Below, piece by piece: positions 1 through 8,204 of a stretch of DNA of 64,000 bases. Origin of the DNA: Pseudoroseicyclus aestuarii. Lineage in GTDB: Bacteria > Pseudomonadota > Alphaproteobacteria > Rhodobacterales > Rhodobacteraceae. Below the pieces are notes generated by a model. It searched no databases. It was not told the DNA's origin and saw only the letters and a program-made list of their open reading frames with translations. The position numbers were made by a program, and so were the translations under genes. Every line of letters begins with the position of its first letter. The stretch's first letter is position 1. The stretch lies in contig NZ_QJTE01000006.1 in NCBI RefSeq assembly GCF_003217255.1, positions 1 to 64,000 on the forward strand, read 5' to 3'.

Positions 1-65
1 GACGGCACTCGACACTGGGCTATAAGAGCCCCGTCGAGTTCGAGGAGAAAGCCATATTAGCTTAA
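1..65 (+). CDS. IS3-family transposase OrfB, C-terminal fragment (partial, 5' end outside window)
   Basis: Read from base 3, the frame gives RHSTLGYKSPVEFEEKAILA followed by TAA at 63-65. The sequence H-S-T-L-G-Y-x-S-P-V-E-F-E is the hallmark C-terminal tail of IS3-family (rve-type) OrfB transposases, lying just after the catalytic core. Only about 20 residues are in the window. Whether the full gene is intact cannot be said. Confidence 0.75.
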   Translation, partial: RHSTLGYKSPVEFEEKAILA

Positions 66-95
66 CCTCGTGTCCGACAAACCGGCAGCAGGCCA
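1..95 (+). mobile_element. Right end of an IS3-family insertion sequence (truncated by window edge)
   Basis: The window opens inside the 3' end of an IS3-type transposase gene, which stops at 65. About 30 bases later a TG...CA-type terminus ends near 95 (the complementary strand starts TGGCCTGCTGCCGG). IS3-family elements usually end in CA close behind the orfB stop codon, so 95 is a reasonable but unproven boundary. The rest of the element lies outside the window, so the other terminal repeat and any target duplication cannot be checked. Confidence 0.6.
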
Positions 96-466
96 GTCTG
101 GCTGGATAATGCGCAGTGCATCGTTGACCCCCATGATGGTAGGCCGCTTTGGGCCTTTAGCGGCTGCGCCGGGGCAGGGGTTCGGACGTCCGCTAAGGGC
201 CGAAAGCGGCAGCGGTGGGGCAGGGTTCCGAACGGCGGCTTCGGGGAACCCGCACCGCAGCGCAGCCTCTCCTCGTGAACGGCAGGTAAGGGTCGGGAGC
301 GTCTGTGGCGGGGCAGAGGCGGGACGGGCGCTTTGGGGCGACGAGCCACAGTCAACCGGAGCGCTAGGGCCTGCCGCGCAAGGAAGGTCAGGCGCTCTGC
401 CCTGCGGTGCAGCGAAGGTCAGCTTCGAGCCGAAACTGGGCTTTCACATCCGGAATTGAAAGCTAT
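96..466. other. Gene-free stretch with degenerate intergenic repeats
   Basis: No ORF here has a ribosome-binding site or a recognisable product. The stretch contains several copies of a degenerate motif around GGCCGCTTTGGGCC and CTAAGGGCCGAAAGCGGC (about 140-210), then a longer repeat unit (330-431) that recurs at 5831-5933. This looks like the dispersed intergenic repeats common in roseobacter-type genomes rather than coding DNA. Confidence 0.6.
330..431 (+). repeat. Long intergenic repeat, copy A
   Basis: This roughly 102-base unit is matched by 5831-5933. The last 37 bases of the two copies (395-431 and 5897-5933) are identical, and the rest differs by scattered substitutions and small indels (for example GGGGCGACGAG, then ACAGTCA and CCGGAGCGC, shared by both). 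The copies are in the same orientation. Neither holds a credible gene. Confidence 0.85.
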
Positions 467-1489
467 TCAAACAAGAGAAACGACGATTTTTTCGCCGGAA
501 ACACCGGTCTTCTGGAGGGCCAACGCGTCCTGAAGCGCGTGAAGCCCATGGCCTGCGACCCGCGGTTTCGGTGCGGCTTGGTAGCGGCCTTGGGCCAGCG
601 CGGCGGGCAGGAAATCTCGGTATATCATTGGTCCGACATTATCGTCCTTAAGCGCTGTGCCGTGGATGTGGCCAACGACGACGTCTTTGCGGAAACCCTC
701 GGGTGCCGGGAGTGTCGCGGCAATCATCTTCCTGCCTTCCGCGCGGCTGACGACCTCGGCGCAGTCATGCAGGTTGCCGGTGGCATGCAGCGTCCCCGCA
801 AGGCGGCGTCCCTCCAGTGCGGAGATCAGGCGCTCGGAGCACGTCTCATTGGTGTAATCGAAGACCTCCGCCGCGCCGAGTTTCTGTAACATCCCGGCAT
901 TGGACGCCGAAGCGGTAGCAAAGACGGTGTAGCCGGAGGCTACGGCCAGCTGGATGGCATTGCAGCCCACGCTGGAGGACCCTCCCCAGACGAGAACCAC
1001 TTCGTCCTGCGCCTCTGGCGAGAGAGACGGCGGCAGCAGGGCAAGCTGCGTCTTGCCGTAAAGCCCCCCGGCCGCCGTGCCGAGCCCCAGTGGAAGCACG
1101 GCGGCCTCGGCAAAGGATAATGTCGCGGGGATCGGCGCGGCCATGTGATCGGCCACGATCGTGTATTCCTGGAATGCGCCTTCGGCGGGCCTGTTGACCG
1201 TGGTGCTAACGGCCTGCCCAACCACGCGGTCACCAATCGCGAAACGGGTGACATCGGGCCCGACTGCCGCCACAGTGCCCGCCACATCGCTGCCGGTGAT
1301 TATCGGGAAGGTCAACCACGGGAGGCTCATTCCGCTCTGCAGTAGCCAGTCCAGTGGATTGATCGCGATGGCGGCGTTCTCGATCAGGATCTCGTTGCCT
1401 TGCGGCGTGGTGATCGGGGCGGCGGCAATTTGCAGCGTCGACGCGTTATCGTGCTGCCAAGCGGCCATTTGGGTGGGTTCGGTATGCAT
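467..1489 (-). CDS. MDR-superfamily oxidoreductase (quinone oxidoreductase / zinc-independent alcohol dehydrogenase-like)
   Basis: The 340-residue protein is a medium-chain NAD(P)H-dependent reductase. An N-terminal GroES-like domain contains GSDVAG (66-71) and GDRV (86-89). A Rossmann domain follows with the cofactor loop GGSSSVG (169-175). The structural-zinc cysteine cluster of classical alcohol dehydrogenases is absent, which points to the zinc-independent quinone-reductase/enoyl-reductase-like branch. The frame is open up to 1732, but the ATG at 1489 has a clear GGAGAG Shine-Dalgarno sequence and matches the family start. It is transcribed divergently from the LysR gene at 1586, so that regulator probably controls it. 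Substrate unknown. Confidence 0.85.
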   Translation of the reverse strand: MHTEPTQMAAWQHDNASTLQIAAAPITTPQGNEILIENAAIAINPLDWLLQSGMSLPWLTFPIITGSDVAGTVAAVGPDVTRFAIGDRVVGQAVSTTVNRPAEGAFQEYTIVADHMAAPIPATLSFAEAAVLPLGLGTAAGGLYGKTQLALLPPSLSPEAQDEVVLVWGGSSSVGCNAIQLAVASGYTVFATASASNAGMLQKLGAAEVFDYTNETCSERLISALEGRRLAGTLHATGNLHDCAEVVSRAEGRKMIAATLPAPEGFRKDVVVGHIHGTALKDDNVGPMIYRDFLPAALAQGRYQAAPKPRVAGHGLHALQDALALQKTGVSGEKIVVSLV

Positions 1490-1540
1490 CGCACTCTCCA
1501 GAGGTTTGACAGGTCCTAGATGGCCCTGTTCGGCATGGAT

Positions 1541-1555
1541 ATTAATGGGCATAAT
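1541..1555. promoter_or_regulatory. Candidate LysR-type operator between MDR and lysR genes
   Basis: ATTAATGGGCATAAT has ATTA/TAAT arms and fits the T-N11-A pattern of LysR-family boxes. It lies in the 96-base divergent intergenic region, about 30 bases upstream of the lysR start and 52 bases upstream of the MDR start. The position is as expected for an autoregulated LysR gene and its divergent target. Inferred from pattern and position only. Confidence 0.45.
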
Positions 1556-1585
1556 AATCATCGTATCATTGACTTGAGGGAACGA

Positions 1586-2512
1586 ATGATCGGCGGTGGA
1601 GAATATGCTGAATTGCGGGCGTTCATCATGATCGCCGAGACCCGCAGCTTTCGCGAAGCAGCCGGACGGTTGGGCGTGACACCCTCTGCTCTCAGCCGGA
1701 CGATCAAACGCCTCGAAGGGCGCCTCGGTCATCGCCTGCTGAACCGCACGACGCGAAGCGTTTCTCCGACTGAGGCGGGACAGTCGCTATACGCCCGCCT
1801 CCTGCCCGCCGTCGCCAGCCTTGAGGAGGCTGTCGATGACACCCTTGCCCGGCGGGGCGATGCTAAGGGAACAGTAAGGCTCAATCTGCCGCGGCTCGCT
1901 GCAGAGGTGCTGTTGATGCCGCGGCTCGCGGAATTCTCGGCGCTCCACCCTGGCATCCACCTCGATATCGTGATGGACGATGCGCTGAGCGATGTCATCG
2001 GAAGGGGATTCGACGCGGGCATCCGTCCCCAAGAGTTGCTGGAAAAGGACATGATCGCCGTCCGATTGACCCCGCCTTTCCGCAACGCCGTTGTCGGCAC
2101 GCCCGGTTATTTCGCCGTACATGACGTTCCGCAGTCTCCGCAGGACCTGAAACGACACCTCTGCATCAATTACCGCTGGGCAGACAGCCGTCAGCCATAT
2201 CGCTGGCCGTTCGACGGCCCGGACGGCCCCTTCGAAATCAACGTCGAGGGGCCATTTTCGGTCAACGATACCGGCCTCTTGAAAGACGCGGCGCTCTCCG
2301 GCACGGGCCTGGCCTGCCTCAGTGAACCGATGGTGGCGCCGCATGTCGCGCGCGGTGAACTCGTCGAGGTTCTCGAGCCATGGTGCAAGCAATACGCGGG
2401 GTTCTTCCTCTATCATCCGAGCCGACGTCAAACACCTCTAGCGTTACGTGCACTGATTACGTTTTTGACCGAAAGCCAAGCTCGCAGAGGAGCAGTTGCT
2501 CCGGCGCCGTGA
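1586..2512 (+). CDS. LysR-family transcriptional regulator
   Basis: A protein of 308 residues with an N-terminal winged helix-turn-helix (about residues 5-62, including AAGRLGVTPSALSRTIKRLE), followed by a LysR substrate-binding domain. The dimerisation/effector half resembles CrgA/AaeR-type regulators with the FNLPRLAAE-like linker (here VRLNLPRLAAE). An upstream TTG at 1520 keeps the frame open. The ATG at 1586 is preceded by GAGGGA and starts the protein just before the HTH, so it is preferred. It is divergent from the MDR reductase and most likely regulates it. Effector unknown. Confidence 0.9.
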   Translation: MIGGGEYAELRAFIMIAETRSFREAAGRLGVTPSALSRTIKRLEGRLGHRLLNRTTRSVSPTEAGQSLYARLLPAVASLEEAVDDTLARRGDAKGTVRLNLPRLAAEVLLMPRLAEFSALHPGIHLDIVMDDALSDVIGRGFDAGIRPQELLEKDMIAVRLTPPFRNAVVGTPGYFAVHDVPQSPQDLKRHLCINYRWADSRQPYRWPFDGPDGPFEINVEGPFSVNDTGLLKDAALSGTGLACLSEPMVAPHVARGELVEVLEPWCKQYAGFFLYHPSRRQTPLALRALITFLTESQARRGAVAPAP

Positions 2513-2601
2513 CGCTGACGACGGACATAGGAACTCAACGCCCCCCCGGAAATTCCTGAAGGCCGTCTGGTGGCGATCCGATTGTGCGACGGGCGCTTGC
2601 G

Positions 2602-3507
2602 CTACCCGCTGAGCACCCTTGCGCGCATCAGGCCAGCATCGCGGGCGGGCGGCACGCCGAACTCCCGGGCATATTCGCGAGAAAATTGCGAGGGGCTATC
2701 GTAGCCGAGCTCGAACGCCAGGCGGGCGACATGGGTGGGTGTGGCATGCAGCCTGCGCCGCGCCTCGTAGAGCCGCAGGCGGGTCCGGTATTGCAGCGGC
2801 GACATGCCCGTCTCTGCCTTGAAGCGCCGGTAGAAGGTAGGCACGCTCATCCCCGACGCGCTGGCCAAGTCCGCGGCCCGCAGAGGCCCTGTGTAGTCTG
2901 TCCTTATCCGTGCGATTGCCTTTGCGATGCCCGAGTGCCGCCCCCCATTTGCGACCAACTTGCGCAGGATCGGGCCTTGAGGGCCCTGAAGGAGCCGAAA
3001 CAGGATCTCCTTTACGATCAGCGGACCCATCACGTCCAGATCTTCGGCCCTCTCGAGAGTTTGCAAAAGCCTTCGATAGGCATCGAGCAGGTCCTTATCC
3101 GCCGGATGGACGGCGAAGGCCCGTGTACCGGATCTGGGCACCATGGGCTCTGAGCGCTGTGCCAGATCGGCGATCAGCGCGGGATCCGGGCGCAGTGTCA
3201 TCGCGAGGTAGGGGCGCGTTCGCGAACATCCCAGAATCTCGATCCGCGTGGGCAGATCGATTGCGGAGGTATATGTGTCGCCGACACGATAATGCAGGGC
3301 GTCATGTCCGATCGAAAGGCGCTTCTCGCCTTGAAGGGTGAGGCTGACAATGGGGTCCTGCACCTCGGGGACCAGCTCGCCGGGCGTGATCACCTTGAGA
3401 AAAGACACTGATCCAAGGGCCGTACGTGTCTCGCCCTTGGGCAACCGGTTAGCCAGGCGGCTCACCAGCTTTGGGAAAAGTGAAGTCATGGACAGCACGC
3501 TGGTCAT
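2602..3507 (-). CDS. AraC-family transcriptional regulator (AraC_N + HTH_18)
   Basis: A protein of 301 residues. The N-terminal AraC_N cupin-like domain (about residues 25-190, GDTYTSAIDLP) precedes a C-terminal double helix-turn-helix (about 195-290). The HTH region includes ADLASASGMSVPTFYRRFK and the conserved second-helix region LAFELGYDSPSQFSREYAREFG. The ATG at 3507 follows an AAGG-type ribosome site; a GTG lies one codon upstream. The gene is divergent from the SDR at 3671. Paired AraC_N regulator and SDR is a common arrangement in alphaproteobacteria, so the SDR is the probable target. Confidence 0.9.
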   Translation of the reverse strand: MTSVLSMTSLFPKLVSRLANRLPKGETRTALGSVSFLKVITPGELVPEVQDPIVSLTLQGEKRLSIGHDALHYRVGDTYTSAIDLPTRIEILGCSRTRPYLAMTLRPDPALIADLAQRSEPMVPRSGTRAFAVHPADKDLLDAYRRLLQTLERAEDLDVMGPLIVKEILFRLLQGPQGPILRKLVANGGRHSGIAKAIARIRTDYTGPLRAADLASASGMSVPTFYRRFKAETGMSPLQYRTRLRLYEARRRLHATPTHVARLAFELGYDSPSQFSREYAREFGVPPARDAGLMRARVLSG

Positions 3508-3670
3508 CACTTTGCCTTACAGCAAAATGAGAATATTATGCAAGCTATCGAGTATATCGGGCACGTCTCGATCTCCTTCGTCCTCCATATCAGGGAGGCA
3601 CTCCGGCATGTCCTGCGGTCCCGGCAGGGGCGGCCGTGCCTCAACTTGACAAAGCAAGGAGACCCCTCCC

Positions 3671-4405
3671 ATGGATATCGAGAAATCCACCATCCTCATC
3701 ACCGGCGCGTCGTCCGGCATTGGTCTGGCGACAGCCACCGCGGCCATCGAACTGGGCGCACGGGTTGCCCTGATCGCCCGGCGCGCGGACCGTCTGAGCG
3801 AGATCGCGACACGGCTTGGTCCAGATGCCATGGCGGTTGCATGCGACGTCACCGACCCTGCCCAGATCGCGCGCTGTGTGCAAACGGTCCTCGACACGTT
3901 TGGCCGGATCGACGTCCTGGTAAACAACGCCGGCCGTGGCTTCTATGCCAACATCGACGAGATCGACATCGCCGGATATCGGGAGCTTCTGGAGCTCAAC
4001 ACGATTGCGCCATTGGCGATGATGCAGGCCGTGCTGCCTCAGATGCGACGGCAAGGGCGGGGGACGATCGTCAATGTCAGCTCCGGTGCGACGTTCGGTG
4101 CCCTTCCGGGGGCCGGTGGCTATACCAGTTCGAAGGCCGCGTTGAACATGCTTTCGGATGTAGCGCGGATCGAATTGGCCGAGACGGGCATAACCGTTTC
4201 CACGATGTATCCCTTTGTAACCGACACCGAGTTCTATGGCGCCGTCCAGACAGGGGAAAACGCGGCCGAAGCGGAGCTTGAGGCCGTAGGCCAAGCGATC
4301 CACGCCCCGGACCGCGTCGCAGCAAAGATTCTGGGGTTGATCCGATCCGGCGAAGGAAAGGATGATCTTGTCCCGAAATCATTCGGCGGAAGCCTGGAGG
4401 TGTAG
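3671..4405 (+). CDS. Short-chain dehydrogenase/reductase (SDR)
   Basis: The 244-residue product is a classical SDR. It has the cofactor loop TGASSGIG (11-18), an acidic cofactor turn CDV-TD near 58-62, NNAG (85-88), and the catalytic set Ser137/138, Tyr151 and Lys155 (YTSSK). Basic residues after the second strand (ARRADR) favour NADP(H). A strong AAGGAG lies 12 bases upstream of the ATG. Length and motifs are those of an intact enzyme. The substrate cannot be deduced. Its divergent AraC neighbour suggests induced expression. Confidence 0.9.
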   Translation: MDIEKSTILITGASSGIGLATATAAIELGARVALIARRADRLSEIATRLGPDAMAVACDVTDPAQIARCVQTVLDTFGRIDVLVNNAGRGFYANIDEIDIAGYRELLELNTIAPLAMMQAVLPQMRRQGRGTIVNVSSGATFGALPGAGGYTSSKAALNMLSDVARIELAETGITVSTMYPFVTDTEFYGAVQTGENAAEAELEAVGQAIHAPDRVAAKILGLIRSGEGKDDLVPKSFGGSLEV

Positions 4406-4927
4406 CCCTCGGGCTTGATGGGCGTAGCCCGGACACGGGAATTCCTTGGAGGATTGCAGCGAAAGCTGCCATTCGGCGTGTAAGCGCGAACGGCAGCTTC
4501 GTCCCGCATAGCGGTCGTCTGGGCGGTGGAGATGCTGCGCGCCTCGCGCATGTCCGGTTCGGTGAAGCCGCGCTGCGGCGATGAGCCGACCGGCGAAAGG
4601 CAGCTCAGGGCCGGAAGCGCCATGGGGCAGGCAGGGACCGGACGTCCGCTGTGAGCCGGTAGCTACGGCGGCCGCGCGGGGTGGCATGGCGGCTTCGGGC
4701 CGAGAGTGACGGCGGTTCGGTGGCTGGCTGAACGGCGGCTATGGGCTTAGAGACACTGAGCACTTCAAGTTTGGTCACGCAGTTCACCGCAAAGCCGCGT
4801 CAAGCCTACGAGCCATTGCGGTCGTTCGGGTTTCGTAGCCATACTGCTGCGATGGCATCTTGCCGAGGGCTAGCTGAAACGGCGAGGAGTGCTCCTTGGA
4901 TAGCATTACTGTGCAGGAGAGATTTTG
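4406..4927. other. Gene-free stretch with degenerate repeats
   Basis: About 520 bases without a supported gene. It contains further degraded members of the GGGCCGAAAGCGG family (for instance around 4600-4720, GGCTTCGGGCCGAGAG and CAGGGCCGGAAGCG). Short ORFs on both strands lack ribosome sites and show no protein family signature. I see no RNA gene. Confidence 0.5.
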
Positions 4928-5545
4928 ATGCCGGAATGGTTGGTGGATTTAACTCAGCCTCAGGCCACGCTTGGATCTGGAGTGATTACATTTCTGGGGG
5001 CTATCGCAGCCGTTGTACTTGGTTGGTTGTTGTTCAGCGGAAAAGTTAAGGACATAAAATCAGCGCTCGACACCACAGATCAGCTTTTGACAGCACATCA
5101 AGCCAGAGTTCAGCAGTCGCTTGCAGACGTTGAAGAAAAGTTGAGCAGCTTGACTGCTAGCACTGCGCAAATCAGAGCGGACGTATCGGATCGGCAGGCA
5201 ATTGATGAAGAAGAGGCTGAAGCGCCAGACGTACAAGCTGGTATACACGAGCTAAATTTCGAGGACCTGTCTTTCAACTGGTTGAAGATCCGAGATCGTC
5301 TCGAAGAAATCGCATCAGACACACGAATCGACGGTCGAACAGCAGCGAAGTACTCCCGTATAGACCGCAGAAAATACGCAGACCTTGTTGCCTCTCTGAA
5401 CAAGGATGGCGAGCTCGGAGACAAAGGAGAAGAGTTTCTAGAAGCTGCTCAGATTTGGGCGTCGCACCGGTCGAGAAAGAAGGAACCGACACAGGACTCT
5501 ATCCAACGCATGATTGACTTGGCACTTCTACTCGCTCCTGCGTAG
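4928..5545 (+). CDS. Hypothetical single-pass membrane protein with coiled-coil region
   Basis: A 205-residue protein that I do not recognise. It has one hydrophobic segment at about residues 17-37, then a charged helical stretch (about 40-90) with heptad-like spacing that suggests a coiled coil. The acidic linker and lysine/arginine-rich C-terminal half are probably cytoplasmic. GCAGGAGAG upstream supports the ATG at 4928; an in-frame TTG lies one codon earlier. Its base composition is visibly less GC-rich than neighbouring genes and it is flanked on both sides by repeat-filled gene-free DNA, suggesting recent acquisition. It has no operon partner. Confidence 0.7.
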   Translation: MPEWLVDLTQPQATLGSGVITFLGAIAAVVLGWLLFSGKVKDIKSALDTTDQLLTAHQARVQQSLADVEEKLSSLTASTAQIRADVSDRQAIDEEEAEAPDVQAGIHELNFEDLSFNWLKIRDRLEEIASDTRIDGRTAAKYSRIDRRKYADLVASLNKDGELGDKGEEFLEAAQIWASHRSRKKEPTQDSIQRMIDLALLLAPA

Positions 5546-5969
5546 CTGGTTTCAGGCGTTTGGCTCGGCTTAAAGGGCGCGTTCACATTATTTACGTCGG
5601 CAAGACCCGCACCTTCGACTTTATTCTGTCAGGCTATGCTTCACGCATCCAAGGGTGTCCGCTCCGACAAAGCTGCGCCACAGCGTCGGGACGCCCCTTG
5701 AGCGGCAGCTTTGGGCCGGAAGCAGACCAGCGGAGGTCCGCTTCGGGCCGGCAGCGAGGGTGGTCGGGCAGGGTCCCGAACTGCGGCTTTGGGCCGGTAG
5801 CGTCTGCGGAGGGGCAGTAGCTGGACGGCCGCTGTGGGGCGACGAGCGACAGTCAGCCGGAGCGCATAGGGCCTGCCGCTGGGGTACGGTCAGGCACTCT
5901 GCCCTGCGGTGCAGCGAAGGTCAGCTTCGAGCCCATACCCACCGTCGCACGTTATGGTAGGCTGATCGA
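5546..5969. other. Gene-free stretch with repeat copies
   Basis: This 424-base gap holds several tandemly arranged degenerate units (about 5690-5830, e.g. GGCAGCTTTGGGCCGGAAGC), followed by the long repeat copy B. No ORF here is credible. Confidence 0.6.
5831..5933 (+). repeat. Long intergenic repeat, copy B
   Basis: The partner of 330-431, with an identical 37-base 3' portion (5897-5933). It ends 36 bases before the acetyltransferase start, so it may overlap that gene's promoter region. Confidence 0.85.
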
Positions 5970-6458
5970 ATGACCGCGTCCCGGGACTATTCATTTCGCA
6001 AAGCGATCCTGGACGATCTTGCCTTGCTAACGGCGTGGCAATCGAACCCGCATGTTCGAGAGTGGTGGGACGCAGACGAGCCGTATGCCGAAGCGGATTT
6101 GGCCGACCCTCGGGTCGCTCGCTGGATCGTTTCATTGGGTATGCGGCCCTTTGCGTTCATGCAGGACTACACGGTCCACGGCTGGGAAGAGCACCATTTT
6201 GCCCATCTTCCCAGAGGATCGCGGGGGATCGATCAATTTATCGGTGACCCCGGCATGGTCGGCATCGGGCATGGCTCGGCGTTCATCGAGATGAGAATGC
6301 GGGTTCTCTTCGATGAGGGCACACCTGTGATCGCGACCGATCCGCATCCGGACAATGCAAGGGCGATAGCGGTTTACAAGAAGCTCGGTTTCGAGCCGTC
6401 AGGACCGCCCCAGAAGACCGGATGGGGCTTGATCTTGCCAATGACTGCACGGCGGTAG
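5970..6458 (+). CDS. GNAT acetyltransferase, AAC(6')-I aminoglycoside acetyltransferase-like
   Basis: A 162-residue single-domain GNAT protein. The central region GSRGIDQFIGDPGMVGIGHG (83-102) closely follows the GIDQFL...G-x-G acetyl-CoA loop of AAC(6')-I enzymes. ATDPHPDNARAIAVYKKLGF (122-141) matches their conserved TDP-P-N-RAI--Y-K-GF block. The N-terminal NPHVREWW resembles the substrate-side motif of the same group. Many chromosomal AAC(6')-like proteins have unknown natural substrates, so resistance is possible but not shown. The gene stands alone between two repeat-filled gaps. Confidence 0.8.
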   Translation: MTASRDYSFRKAILDDLALLTAWQSNPHVREWWDADEPYAEADLADPRVARWIVSLGMRPFAFMQDYTVHGWEEHHFAHLPRGSRGIDQFIGDPGMVGIGHGSAFIEMRMRVLFDEGTPVIATDPHPDNARAIAVYKKLGFEPSGPPQKTGWGLILPMTARR

Positions 6459-6869
6459 GCAGAGCGGGTCCAACGACAACTTTGTCCGCACAGCTGACCT
6501 CCGCGGACTAGCCGATGTCGCATGGGCGTGGCAACGGCCGCTTCTGGGAAGCTGCACCGCGGCCTCGGCTAGGCACGTGAAGGTCCGCAATGGGCCGGAA
6601 GCGGCGGAGGCCAGGCAGGGTACCGAACGTCGCCTCTGGGCCGGATGCGTCATAACTCTGACAGGCTCGATGACGTCCGCCTTGAGCAGCGTCCGACTTA
6701 AGGTCCGGCAGGGCTCGAAAGACCTGCTCGGATCAAGAGCCGGTGTGCGTGACCACGCTGACGGACGGCAGGTTTGAAGAGGAACAGGCGGCCCTTAGCC
6801 TAGGCGATGGGCCGACTGTTCTAGAGGCCAAGCACGTGCAGGCTACGGCAACTGAGCAACATTTTCTTT
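6459..6869. other. Gene-free stretch with degenerate repeats, left flank of the IS1595-type element
   Basis: About 410 bases with more members of the repeat family (6530-6660, e.g. CTCTGGGCCGGATGCG). It ends in a T-rich run TTTTCTTT directly against the terminal inverted repeat at 6870. No gene is supported. Confidence 0.55.
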
Positions 6870-6899
6870 GGGGGTGTCCGCAAACCGTGTTGGTTCGCT
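6870..6899 (+). repeat. Left terminal inverted repeat of the IS1595-type element
   Basis: Starts GGGGGTGTCCGCAAACCGTG. It matches the reverse complement of 9924-9953 at 28 of 30 positions, with mismatches at the 15th and 26th bases. It lies 54 bases ahead of the transposase start. Confidence 0.9.
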
Positions 6900-6953
6900 T
6901 CGTCATGACCCAAAAGGGCCCATCTTCCTCCGCTTTTCCAGCGGAGGACGCCC

Positions 6954-7945
6954 TTGCTACACCGAGACTTTCGCCGTTTTCTGGATGCCCTCGGCGACCT
7001 GAACCCGGCTCAGATCGAAGACGCACAGACGAAAATCCGGGATCTTCGCCACAAGACGGAGGCGATCTCGGAGATCCAAGCACGGACAAACCAACACCAC
7101 AAGTGCCCGTTCTGCGGCGACGGTCGTCGCCAGAGATGGGGCCGCACACGAACCAAGGTCCAGCGCTACCGATGCTCGGGCTGCAAGAAGACCTACTCGG
7201 GCCGGACCGGGAGCGCCATCGGCCGCATCCATCGCCCTGACCTATTCGTGGCCGCTCTGAGAGATATGCTGGGACTTCCGCACCGCAGTCGGTGCGAAAG
7301 CTCGCCAAGCAGCTCGACCTCAACAAACACACGATCTGGCGTTGGCGGATGCTCGTGTTCTCGATCATCGGAAACAGCAGCGTAGGGGCGAGCTTCTCCG
7401 GGATCATCGAAGCCGATAAGACCTATCAGCGGGAGTCGCGTAAAGGCTCACGGGAGTGGGTTCGATACTTCGCCGACACCCAGAAAGTGCCGCAGCCTCC
7501 GCGTCCCCGATGGGAAGACTTTACCACCAAGGGGCTGAAGATGATGCGCGGCCTCTCGAAGTGGCAGCTTCCCATCCTGACCGTCGCCGACCGCGGTGGC
7601 TCTCGCCTTTTCCGGAGACTGCCGAACCGCAAGAGCGTAACCGTAGAGCGCGCCATGACGCCCCTGGTGCCGAATGACGCTGTGCTCTGCTCGGACGGAG
7701 GCAATGGCTACAAGAATCTCGCGTCGGCGCGGGGCCTGGAGCATTTCGTAGTGGGCAGCAAGCCGGGCACGCGTGTCGCGGCTGGCTGCTACCACATCCA
7801 GAACGTCAACTCGCTCCACGCCCGATATGGCAAGTTCATCAAGCCGTTCTGCGGGCCGGCCACGAAGAACCTCGACGGCTATATCCGCTGGTTGGAGGTG
7901 CGGCTGGCGGGGATGCGCCCGGCGGAGATTGTTCGCGCAGCGTAG
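6954..7945 (+). pseudogene. IS1595-family transposase, frameshifted
   Basis: Two frames together make one transposase of about 330 residues. The first (from ATG 6954) carries an N-terminal zinc ribbon, CPFCGDGR ... YRCSGCKKTY. The second carries the DDE-type core: IEADKTY (first Asp), LCSDGGNGY (second Asp), a His/Asn region at HIQNVNSLHARYGKF, and the family-typical FCGPATKNLDGYIRWLE. The reading frame shifts by -1 at about 7271-7276, within CTGGGACTTCC. Past this point the first frame loses all similarity, while the second continues QSVRKLAKQLDLNKHTIWRW. No classic slippery heptamer is visible, so a disabling indel is more likely than programmed frameshifting. If so, the element would need a transposase in trans. 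Confidence 0.85.
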
Positions 7946-8170
7946 AAGTGGTGTCGCGTAAAGGTCCCCTTCGAGGCTATTTGCACTGATGCCGCGTCGC
8001 ACACGAATTGCGGCTGCGATGGATCTTTCTGCGACTGTCGCAAGGGGTCGCGTGCGAAAACCCCGCACCTGCTGGCGGCTCGAATATTGCGGCTAACCCG
8101 AGACGGCGGAACCGCTCAATCCGACTGTCTTTGCGACGCGCCCTCTAACAAACCACTGACCGATGATCTG

Positions 8171-8199
8171 TTGACGCTCATTCGTGATCCCTCAACATT
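8171..8199 (+). promoter_or_regulatory. Candidate promoter for the passenger arsR gene
   Basis: TTGACG (8171-8176) and AACATT (8194-8199) are separated by 17 bases. Transcription would start at or next to the ATG at 8205, so the message may be leaderless. No Shine-Dalgarno sequence is seen before the ATG, which fits. Pattern-based only. Confidence 0.35.
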
Positions 8200-8204
8200 A
8201 GGCC

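Noticed and set aside
6862-6869. Target-site duplication of the IS1595-type element as firm proof of insertion
   Set aside because: TTTTCTTT and TTTTTTTT match 7/8, but both are low-complexity T runs, so I use them only as weak support.
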